From assembly GCF_945956965.1 (NCBI RefSeq), contig NZ_CAMFJS010000003.1:1-64000 (forward strand): a DNA stretch of 64,000 nt, given 5' to 3'. The notes below the pieces were generated by a model, which saw nothing but the letters and a program-made list of their open reading frames with translations, made no database searches and had not been told where the DNA came from. Origin of the DNA: an uncultured Roseateles sp. (GTDB taxonomy: Bacteria; Pseudomonadota; Gammaproteobacteria; Burkholderiales; Burkholderiaceae_C). Both the position numbers and the translations under genes were made by a program. This document shows positions 57,601 through 64,000 of this stretch, piece by piece (within the stretch, counting starts at the first letter, position 1; each line of letters begins with the position of its first letter).

Positions 57601-58943
57601 TGGCCATGGACTCCAATACCATCCACGCCCAGGCCTTGAGCCAGGAACTCGACTGGTTCGGCCAGGTGCTGACCTTGCGCCTGGAGCAACATTTTCAACA
57701 AAGCGGCGGTGGCTTGGCCCAAGCGCCCGAGCCCCCACAGCTGGACCCTGCCAGCCAGTTGGCGCAGCTGATCACACAACTGGCGCTGGGCAAAGCCGAG
57801 CGGGCCTTGCTGGCGCTCTCCCTGTGCCCCCATCTGCGGCCCGCCGCGCTGGACTTACTCTTCATGCGCAACCAGAACCTGGACCGAGGCTTCACCGAAT
57901 TCGGCGGCCAAAAGGCCCAAGGCCATGGCGGCTTTTTGCCGACCGGCGAAACAGCGGCCTTTGTCATCGCCGGTGAGGATCTAGCCGCACGCTTGGCGCT
58001 GCTGAACCTGTTCGACCCACAGCACGCCTTTGCCCGGCACAACGTGCTTCAGCTACTGACCCCAGCGCCCGCTGAACCGCAGCTCAGCGGCGCGCTAGCG
58101 CTCAGCGCCGAGACCCTGCAACTGCTTTGCACCGGCCACAAGGACAAGCCGGACTTCAACGCCCAGTTTCCCGCCAAGCTCATCACCAGCCCGCTGACAT
58201 GGGACGATCTGGTGCTGGCCCCCGAGGTGATGGACGAAGTCTTGCAGCTGACGGCCTGGATGAATTGGGGCAGCAGCCTGATGCAGGACTGGGGCCTGGC
58301 GCGCAGCCTCAAGCCCGGCTACCGCGCGCTGTTCTACGGCCCACCTGGCACCGGAAAAACGCTTACCGCCACCTTGATCGGGCAGAAGTGTGCGGCAGAT
58401 GTCTACCGGATTGATCTGTCCATGGTGGTGTCCAAATTCATTGGTGAAACGGAAAAGAACTTGGCCCGGGTGTTCGACCAAGCGGAGAGCCGTAACTGGA
58501 TCCTGTTCTTCGATGAGGCCGATGCCTTGTTCGGCAAGCGCAGCGCCGCCAACACCGCCAATGAGCACCATGCCAACCAAGAGATCGCCTATCTCTTGCA
58601 ACGCATCGAGGACTTCCCCGGCATCGTCATCCTCGCCAGCAATTTGCGCGGCAATCTGGACGAAGCCTTTTCACGCCGTTTCCAAAGCATGGTGTACTTC
58701 CCCTTGCCCGATGCACAACAGCGACTGCGTCTGTGGCGCAATATGCTGGCGGCCGAATTCCTCAGCCCGGAGTTGGATCTGAATCAGGTGGCGGAACAGT
58801 ACGAAATCTCGGGCGGGGCGATTGCCAATGTCATTCGCCACGCTGCCCTGAGCGCACGGCGCCAACAACGCGCCAAGATCTTGCCGGCTGAATTGCGCGC
58901 CAGCTTGGCCAAAGAACTGCGCAAGGAGGGCAAGACCTTATGA
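57600..58943 (+). CDS. AAA+ ATPase of the eCIS (Afp15-like)
   Basis: 447 aa from ATG 57600, sharing one base with the upstream stop. An N-terminal domain of about 200 residues precedes the AAA+ module: Walker A GPPGTGKT (247-254), Walker B ILFFDEADALFGKR (D305, E306), sensor-like VILASNLRGNLDEAF and arginine finger region SRRFQSMVYFPLP. Such ATPases help assemble or load the particle and are a hallmark that separates eCIS from phages and most T6SS. The next gene overlaps by ATGA. Confidence 0.93.
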   Translation: MAMDSNTIHAQALSQELDWFGQVLTLRLEQHFQQSGGGLAQAPEPPQLDPASQLAQLITQLALGKAERALLALSLCPHLRPAALDLLFMRNQNLDRGFTEFGGQKAQGHGGFLPTGETAAFVIAGEDLAARLALLNLFDPQHAFARHNVLQLLTPAPAEPQLSGALALSAETLQLLCTGHKDKPDFNAQFPAKLITSPLTWDDLVLAPEVMDEVLQLTAWMNWGSSLMQDWGLARSLKPGYRALFYGPPGTGKTLTATLIGQKCAADVYRIDLSMVVSKFIGETEKNLARVFDQAESRNWILFFDEADALFGKRSAANTANEHHANQEIAYLLQRIEDFPGIVILASNLRGNLDEAFSRRFQSMVYFPLPDAQQRLRLWRNMLAAEFLSPELDLNQVAEQYEISGGAIANVIRHAALSARRQQRAKILPAELRASLAKELRKEGKTL

Positions 58944-61558
58944 AACACCGGCTGCCTCGACCCATGGCCACCTTGCTGGGCCTGGCTCTGGGATTGCTTG
59001 GACTGCCCTTGGTGCCCGCTTCAACGCCAGTGTCTGCACCAGCATCCACAGCTTCATCCGCGCCGGCAGCAGCCTCCTCGGCCTCGTCTGCCATGGCATC
59101 GACCAGCACTAAGCCGGCAAGCCTTGCGCCTGCATTGCCAGCCTGCAGCAGCGACGCCTCAGCCTCCACTGCAAGCGCGGCCAAGCCCGCCACCGCCAAC
59201 TGCCTGCCCAACCCCACCTTCAATTTGGACATCAGCACGGCGCGCCTGCCCTCGGCCATGGTGGGGCGCCAGTATCTGCATCAAATCCTGGCCCTGGGCG
59301 GTCAAGCACCGCTGAGCTTTACCTTAGCCCAAGGGCAGTTGCCACTCGGTCTGAGTCTGAGTGAGACCGGCGCCATCTTCGGTAAGCCCAGCCAGCCCGA
59401 AACCCAGGCCTTTGAGGTCAGGCTCAGCGACGCTGATGGGCGCAGCGTGACGCAAGCCTACACACTCAAGGTCAATGGCGCACCCGGCGCCACCAAGCCC
59501 TCTCCTGCGGCAAGCAGCGCGTCTGCGCCCAAACCACCGCCGATGAAGACGCTCAGCGCGGCGGACGCCCAGGGCCTGACGCCTGAACCGCCGCACGCAG
59601 CCATCATCACCTACCAACTGCCGGCCGATTTTGTCGAGCGGCTGAAGGCGGCCGCTGAAGCTGCTCAAGCGGCAGAGGCCGCGGCCGCAGCCGAAGCGGC
59701 GCAGCAAGCCGCCCAGCAAGGGACTGAGCCCTTACCCAGCAGCGAGCCCAGCGTTTCCGCAGCATCAACAGCAGGCAATGGGGCCACCGCCCGCCCCGCA
59801 GTCGGTGCAGCAAGCGCAAGCGCCACCTCTTCCTCCACCGCCGCCGAAGACATGCCTGTGCTACCCGCCTCGCAGCTCAAGCAGATCGAGAAAATCCTGC
59901 AGCCGCTCTTGGGCGTCGAATACCCGACCCGCCATCTCTTCGAAGCCGCGCTGGACGCACAGCTATGCCAATTCAGCCGGGCTTTGCTGAACAGCAGTGC
60001 CGCCAAAGAAGGCAAAACGCCCCCCAGTGACAGCGAATTCGCCCGGGCCTGCCCACCCGACTGGGCCGCGCTGGCGCGCAAGCCCCCAGCACCGGCCCAG
60101 GCCAACAAACCCCTGGCTTGGCAAGACCTGGCCCCCAGTATCCTGCCGCCGGACTTGCGGCGCAGCGTGATCGCTTGGGCGGCAACCAAGCCGGCGCACC
60201 CGGTCGGCATTCAAACACCCATCGTGCTGGACGGCGCCGACTGCGCCTGCCTGCGCGAGGACCTGACCCAGCAGATCATCGCCTTCTACCCTGCCTGGCT
60301 GGCGCCCGCGCCGGATGGAAACAAGCTCGACTTCAGCATGATCAACCGCATCAACTTCTTCGCCCTGGGCTTCGCCGGCGAAAGCCTGGCCGATGCCCGG
60401 CCGCAAGACTGGCCGGAATCACACACCCAGTTCATCCGTGAGGCCCGGCGCCACGGCAGCAAGATCGACTTCACCATCTACCGCAATGACTGGCAGTTTC
60501 TGGCCACCGAGCCTGCCGGCGAGCGCGCGGCGTTGACGCAAAGGTTGCTCGACCAAATCCCGCCGCAGGCGCGAGCCTTGATCGACAGCTCGCTGCAAGA
60601 CCTCGCCGCCCGAGCCAAAGCCGCCATGCCCGGCTTTGGCGAAAGCCAGACCCTGGGCGACGGCATCACCCTGTTCTTTGATGAAGCGCCCGCCGGAAAT
60701 GATCCCTTGCGCCCGCGCTTCGAAGACTTCTTCCACCGCTTCGTGCTGGCCATGGCGGCGGAACTCAAAAAGGGCGGCCGACCCTATGCGCTCAATATCG
60801 TCGTACCGGATCATCTATTGGGCGTCACTGGCAGCTATGACATCGCCCGCCTTTTCGACTTCATCAAGGTCGTGGAAGAGCCGCGCATGCAGGAAGACCG
60901 CATCGCCGAGTCCAAAACCCCCAGCGGCTACGAACCCGGCAGCCAAGTCACGCTGCGATTCATCGTCTTGCTGTCGGAACCTTCCAAGCTGACCAAAAAA
61001 TCCCTGCGCGCCCTGATCGAGAACGCACCCGAACTGCATGGCAATAACCGCCGCATCTTCTTACGCAAGATCGTTCCCCTGCTGTCGCTGCCACAAGCCA
61101 ATGAGCAGCAACTCGACGATGACCTGATTTACGCCGAAGACAATTTCGGCGGCATCGCCTTCTGGCCCTTGCCGCTGGCAGGCCAGTACTGGTCACCCGC
61201 GGCGGCCAAGAGCTTGCTGGCGGTGTTCAGCAGCCAAGCCGGCAATAGCCTGGACAGCGCCATCTGCAGCTTCGTCTGCATCCAGCGCTGGTGGGTGCGT
61301 CTGGCATTTGAAGTTTTACTGCTGATCGGCCTGCTGAGCGTCCTGCTTTTGCAACTCAGCTGCGCGCTGCGAGCCAAGTACGGCCGTTACGCCTTGTTGG
61401 GGGGAATCCCCACGCTGATCGTTGGAGCCATGTTGCTGCACTGCGACCCGGCGCTGGCTCGCGTCCGCGAAGGCAGCGGGCAGACTATTGTCATGCTGGG
61501 CTTGCTCTTGGCGCTGGCCTTGTGGACCCTGTTCAAGCCCAAAGTGAAGCCGCCATGA
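58940..61558 (+). CDS. Exported membrane protein with Ig-like and degenerate GH18-like domains, in eCIS operon
   Basis: 872 aa. A signal peptide (residues about 1-33) leads to a Ser/Ala linker. An Ig-like putative domain (about 91-180; QLPLGLSLSETGAIFGKPSQ, FEVRLSDADGRSVTQAYTL) and an Ala/Glu coiled region (about 232-262) follow. A GH18-like region (about 445-760) has FYPAWLAP, INRINFFALGFAG and DGITLFFDEAP (574-584). There the DxxDxDxE acids are mostly replaced, so chitinase activity is doubtful. Three C-terminal hydrophobic segments (about 786-808, 818-836, 849-866) anchor it in the membrane. It is coupled to the AAA gene and to the first cargo gene. It may anchor the particle, touch peptidoglycan, or aid release. 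No named family was recognised for the whole. Confidence 0.7.
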   Translation: MKHRLPRPMATLLGLALGLLGLPLVPASTPVSAPASTASSAPAAASSASSAMASTSTKPASLAPALPACSSDASASTASAAKPATANCLPNPTFNLDISTARLPSAMVGRQYLHQILALGGQAPLSFTLAQGQLPLGLSLSETGAIFGKPSQPETQAFEVRLSDADGRSVTQAYTLKVNGAPGATKPSPAASSASAPKPPPMKTLSAADAQGLTPEPPHAAIITYQLPADFVERLKAAAEAAQAAEAAAAAEAAQQAAQQGTEPLPSSEPSVSAASTAGNGATARPAVGAASASATSSSTAAEDMPVLPASQLKQIEKILQPLLGVEYPTRHLFEAALDAQLCQFSRALLNSSAAKEGKTPPSDSEFARACPPDWAALARKPPAPAQANKPLAWQDLAPSILPPDLRRSVIAWAATKPAHPVGIQTPIVLDGADCACLREDLTQQIIAFYPAWLAPAPDGNKLDFSMINRINFFALGFAGESLADARPQDWPESHTQFIREARRHGSKIDFTIYRNDWQFLATEPAGERAALTQRLLDQIPPQARALIDSSLQDLAARAKAAMPGFGESQTLGDGITLFFDEAPAGNDPLRPRFEDFFHRFVLAMAAELKKGGRPYALNIVVPDHLLGVTGSYDIARLFDFIKVVEEPRMQEDRIAESKTPSGYEPGSQVTLRFIVLLSEPSKLTKKSLRALIENAPELHGNNRRIFLRKIVPLLSLPQANEQQLDDDLIYAEDNFGGIAFWPLPLAGQYWSPAAAKSLLAVFSSQAGNSLDSAICSFVCIQRWWVRLAFEVLLLIGLLSVLLLQLSCALRAKYGRYALLGGIPTLIVGAMLLHCDPALARVREGSGQTIVMLGLLLALALWTLFKPKVKPP

Positions 61559-62778
61559 AGCAAAGACAAAACGCCCAAGCCGCCAACACCGCGCGAGAGC
61601 CCTTGCAAGCCGCAGCCTTGAGCGGTGCGGCCTCGGTGCGAAGCGACAGCTTTGGCGCCAGCACAGAGGCCAACAACAGCCCCCGCCAACTGGCTCAAGG
61701 CGCCTTGATGACGCAGCTGCTGGCCGGCCCCTCCCCTGCCAGCACCGTGCCAGCTGCCTCGGCGGGCCCGGGCGCCACCGTGCAACTCAAAGGCCGCATC
61801 GACCTGAGCAAGATCGAAGACGAAGAGAAACGAAAGCGTATCGAGGCGCTGATCAAGCAAGCCCGCGAGCAACGCATCGCCGACAAGCAAGTCGCCCGGC
61901 AGACGTGGCTGCCTGATCGCCACAAGGACCAGGCCGACACCATGGACAACGCCTACAACAGCAGCATGGAGGCCGCCCGCAAGAAATACGGCATGACGAT
62001 ACGCGGACTCAAAGAGAACGAAGGTCTCAACGATGAGCAATACCTGGATGGCGAACGCTATTACGGGGCGGAAAAGGACGGCGTCTTCAAGCGACCGGAC
62101 AACGGCAAGGAATACGTCAAGGGTCACAACGGTGTCTTCATGTCACGTTATGTGCGGCGCGAACTCAATCAATACGACATTACCGCCCTGGGGCCGGACG
62201 ACGAGCGCAAAGATCTGAGCTCCACGGGCATCAGCACGCACTCGCAGGTTGACATCGGGCGCAAGAAGCCGCGCCTTTACGGCGATGCCAGCAAGCTGGG
62301 GCAAGCCCTCGGCACGCCGGAGCGCGAGTTTTTGCAGCAAAGCTATGGCGGCGGCGGCAATCAGTTCGCCTTCAGCCACACGGCCACCCAGCACCCGATT
62401 TTGAGCAATGACCATCTCAATTTCGGTGTCAAAGGCAGAAAGGACACCGACACCACGCCTCATGCTCGCATCGTCACGGATCTCTCCAAACTCAATCCGG
62501 AGCACCGCCGCGCGCAGTGGGCCATGGCGCCCGAGGAAGAAGGCGGTCACATCATCCGCCGCCCCGAGACCGACTTCGACGAAGAATGGATGAAAGCCCG
62601 GCGCAGCAAGGTCATCCAAAGCGGCTACCGCAACAAGGAAGTGTTGAGCTCCACCATTCCGGCAGAGGCCGTGGTGGCGCTTGAAAATGGCTGGGAAACA
62701 GGCGATTACGCGGGCGGGGTGTCCGCCGCCGGGCAGTGGTTTGGCGGTATCAAGAAGGACAAGGAAAAAGTCATCTGA
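61555..62778 (+). CDS. Candidate eCIS cargo/effector 1
   Basis: 407 aa from ATG 61555, overlapping the membrane-protein stop. There is no signal peptide. Residues 38-80 (EANNSPRQLAQGALMTQLL, then GATVQLKG) resemble the disordered leader seen at the start of many eCIS-linked proteins. A charged helix (about 82-118) precedes a globular C-terminal domain: THSQVDIGRKKPRLYGDAS, GGGGNQFAFSHTATQHPILS, ARIVTDLSKLNPEHRR and NKEVLSSTIPAEAVVAL. The last patterns are faintly like ADP-ribosyltransferase toxins, but I cannot confirm the catalytic residues. Being coupled to the structural operon supports a cargo role. Enzymatic activity is unassigned. Confidence 0.55.
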   Translation: MKQRQNAQAANTAREPLQAAALSGAASVRSDSFGASTEANNSPRQLAQGALMTQLLAGPSPASTVPAASAGPGATVQLKGRIDLSKIEDEEKRKRIEALIKQAREQRIADKQVARQTWLPDRHKDQADTMDNAYNSSMEAARKKYGMTIRGLKENEGLNDEQYLDGERYYGAEKDGVFKRPDNGKEYVKGHNGVFMSRYVRRELNQYDITALGPDDERKDLSSTGISTHSQVDIGRKKPRLYGDASKLGQALGTPEREFLQQSYGGGGNQFAFSHTATQHPILSNDHLNFGVKGRKDTDTTPHARIVTDLSKLNPEHRRAQWAMAPEEEGGHIIRRPETDFDEEWMKARRSKVIQSGYRNKEVLSSTIPAEAVVALENGWETGDYAGGVSAAGQWFGGIKKDKEKVI

Positions 62779-62803
62779 TCCTTTCACTCTCGGGAGCAGC
62801 AGC

Positions 62804-63775
62804 ATGAAAACACGCGTCAAGCATGAACCTCCTCATCAGCACAGCCAGGCGAGCGCGCCAGCCTCACGCGGCCCGGCCCTGGCCAGCGAAGCCGTCGACC
62901 GCAGTTCACGGCAAAGCACCCAGCGCCAGACGATGGCACAACTCAAGGCCGCCGCACCAACCGGTCATGGCAGCGCGCTGCCAGCCCTGCTGGCCAGTGG
63001 CATCAGCCAGCTGAGTGGCGTGGATTTGGGCGCCGTCAAAGTGCATCGCAATTCCGCCAAGCCGGCGCAACTCAATGCCCTGGCCTATGCCCAGGGGCAG
63101 GACATTCACCTGGGGCCCGGCCAAGAGCAGCACTTGCCTCATGAGGCTTGGCACTTGGTGCAGCAAGCGCAGGGCCGGGTGAGCTCAACCCGGCAGCTCA
63201 AAGGCACCAATATCAACGACGATGTGGCGCTTGAGCGCGAAGCCGATCAAATGGGCGAACGCGCCCTGCAGCAGGCCAGCGGCGCCCACGAAAGCGGCTG
63301 CGCTTGCGGCAGTTGCCAAAGCCCGAATTTCAGCGCATTGACACCTAGCGCGCCACAGCAAAAGGCGACGCAGCTGATGTGCGACCGTGGACATGCTTTC
63401 CACAACAACGGCCCTTGCCCGGATGGCGACATTTTGGATCGCACCCAAGAGCTAGGCGTCAAGCTGGGCAACAAGCACAAGGCAAGTTCAAAAAAGCGTG
63501 GCGTCAGCAAGTCCACGACAAAGGTTCAAGAGCGCATCGAACGCCATATCAACGCAGCCGTGCAGGGAAATCCGTCCAAGGCGAGCTATGGAGGTCGTAA
63601 CGGACAGAACCTGCTTTGGGAGGTGGCGCGAGCAACCAAAGCCAAGCAAGCACTCCGAGGCCCCAGGCGCATACTCCAGCACCCCGGAGGTGGCGGCGAG
63701 GATGATCCCTTGGATCTCTTTGAAGACGGCCGAGGAAACCACTCCGATACCGATTCGGAGTCCGACTCGGAGTAG
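62804..63775 (+). CDS. DUF4157-containing candidate eCIS cargo 2
   Basis: 323 aa from ATG 62804 (GGGAG upstream; not overlapping the previous gene). The DUF4157 domain (about 58-155) is clear: GISQLSGVDLGAVKVHRNSA, YAQGQDIHLGPGQEQHLPHE, and the metalloprotease-like HEAWH (113-117), with EREAD (144-147) as possible third ligand. DUF4157 is strongly linked to eCIS loci and thought to mark payload proteins. A Cys cluster (CACGSC, 166-171) and a second Cys/His patch (CDRGHAFHNNGPC) follow, then a basic region (KHKASSKKRG) and a very acidic tail (EDDPLDLFED, DTDSESDSE). The C-terminal activity is unknown. Confidence 0.82.
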   Translation: MKTRVKHEPPHQHSQASAPASRGPALASEAVDRSSRQSTQRQTMAQLKAAAPTGHGSALPALLASGISQLSGVDLGAVKVHRNSAKPAQLNALAYAQGQDIHLGPGQEQHLPHEAWHLVQQAQGRVSSTRQLKGTNINDDVALEREADQMGERALQQASGAHESGCACGSCQSPNFSALTPSAPQQKATQLMCDRGHAFHNNGPCPDGDILDRTQELGVKLGNKHKASSKKRGVSKSTTKVQERIERHINAAVQGNPSKASYGGRNGQNLLWEVARATKAKQALRGPRRILQHPGGGGEDDPLDLFEDGRGNHSDTDSESDSE

Positions 63776-63783
63776 GCCTCTGG

Positions 63784-63800
63784 CGCTTAAGCCTTAAGCG
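63784..63800. terminator. Terminator hairpin between convergent genes at the eCIS end
   Basis: CGCTTAA GCC TTAAGCG forms a 7-bp stem with a 3-base loop, nine bases after the DUF4157 gene stop. It also covers the stop region of the minus-strand gene that enters from the right. On the plus strand TCTTC follows, a weak U-rich tail. Confidence 0.55.
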
Positions 63801-64000
63801 TCTTCATCGGCTCAGCCAAGGCATCCAAGCTCTGCCCCTGCGCCGCAAGCAATTTCTCCAGCGCCGGCAGCAAAGGACCCAATTTTTCCTCCAGCGCATC
63901 GCGCACCGTGTCCACAAAGACCTGGGTCTGGCGTTCGATCTCGATATTGAGCGCGGCGCCCTCGGCCTTCTCGCCGAAGGTGGTGGCTCGCAAGGTTTCG
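63787..64000 (-). CDS. Unknown protein, C-terminal part only (cut by window)
   Basis: The reading frame is open to the right edge, so only the last 71 residues are seen. They are helical and amphipathic (NIEIERQTQVFVDTVRDALE, then EKLGPLLPALEKLL and LAEPMKTLKA). No Met or good ribosome site is seen in this piece, so the start lies beyond 64000. The family is not recognised. It is convergent with the eCIS operon and marks its boundary. Confidence 0.5.
   Translation of the reverse strand, partial: ETLRATTFGEKAEGAALNIEIERQTQVFVDTVRDALEEKLGPLLPALEKLLAAQGQSLDALAEPMKTLKA

Noticed and set aside
37939-63775. The contractile cluster as a prophage or a type VI secretion system
   Set aside because: No capsid, portal, terminase, integrase or lysis genes were seen, and no TssJ, TssL, TssM or ClpV; the Afp15-like ATPase, DUF4255, DUF5908 and DUF4157 proteins fit eCIS.

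Overview
The window is GC-rich DNA whose gene content and protein character suggest a betaproteobacterium of order Burkholderiales (Roseateles/Paucibacter/Rubrivivax-like). The evidence is the large NAD-glutamate dehydrogenase, the DUF3422 protein, an EIIA-HPr-EI fusion, a LysR/ilvD divergent pair and a TonB receptor of the Xanthomonas/Caulobacter type. This placement is inferred from gene families, not from a marker gene search.

Layout. (1) 1-6089, housekeeping: two tandem tRNA-Val(CAC) genes, dnaQ, lgt, a TPR protein, and a LysR regulator divergent from ilvD. An unusual array of hairpins separates ilvD from the next, convergent gene. (2) 6090-28532, a large glycan locus probably for beta-glucan (laminarin-like) use. 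A minus-strand block encodes a TonB receptor, SapC, a JmjC-like cupin, a tryptophan-halogenase-like flavoprotein, glucokinase, an EIIA-HPr-EI fusion, a PTS EIICB permease and a GH3 lipoprotein. A LacI regulator and three near-perfect TGAAAGCGCTTTCA-type operators sit at the centre. A plus-strand block encodes an ABC sugar importer, GH1 beta-glucosidase, GH16 endoglucanase lipoprotein and the importer ATPase. (3) 28610-37620: an OafA-type acyltransferase, a small lipoprotein, YebC, NAD-glutamate dehydrogenase and a DUF3422 membrane protein. (4) 37939-63775, the most striking region: a complete extracellular contractile injection system (eCIS; Afp/PVC/MAC/AlgoCIS-like) with its own soluble histidine kinase and NarL-type response regulator in front.

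The eCIS genes in order are: DUF4255 tail terminator, an unknown protein, one sheath with a large alanine-rich insertion, two tube proteins, DUF5908, a LysM tube/baseplate adaptor, VgrG-like spike, PAAR tip, gp25 wedge, a very large baseplate J-like protein, a fibre-like protein, a second large wedge protein, the CIS tape-measure family protein, an AAA+ ATPase, a signal-peptide plus C-terminal-membrane protein with an Ig-like and a degenerate GH18-like domain, and two candidate cargo proteins, the second with a DUF4157 HExxH domain. No capsid, portal, terminase or T6SS membrane-complex genes are present, so this is neither a prophage nor a T6SS. From 51363 to 61558 consecutive genes overlap by 1-4 bases, which suggests one translationally coupled operon that includes the membrane protein and the first cargo.

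How it works together: in the sugar locus, secreted GH16 and GH3 enzymes would cut beta-glucan, oligomers enter by the TonB receptor, inner-membrane import is by ABC and PTS, GH1 splits the dimers and Glk phosphorylates free glucose. In the eCIS, the kinase/regulator pair would control production of the particle. The two last genes are the likely payload, and the membrane protein is a candidate envelope anchor or release factor. The right edge cuts a minus-strand gene.
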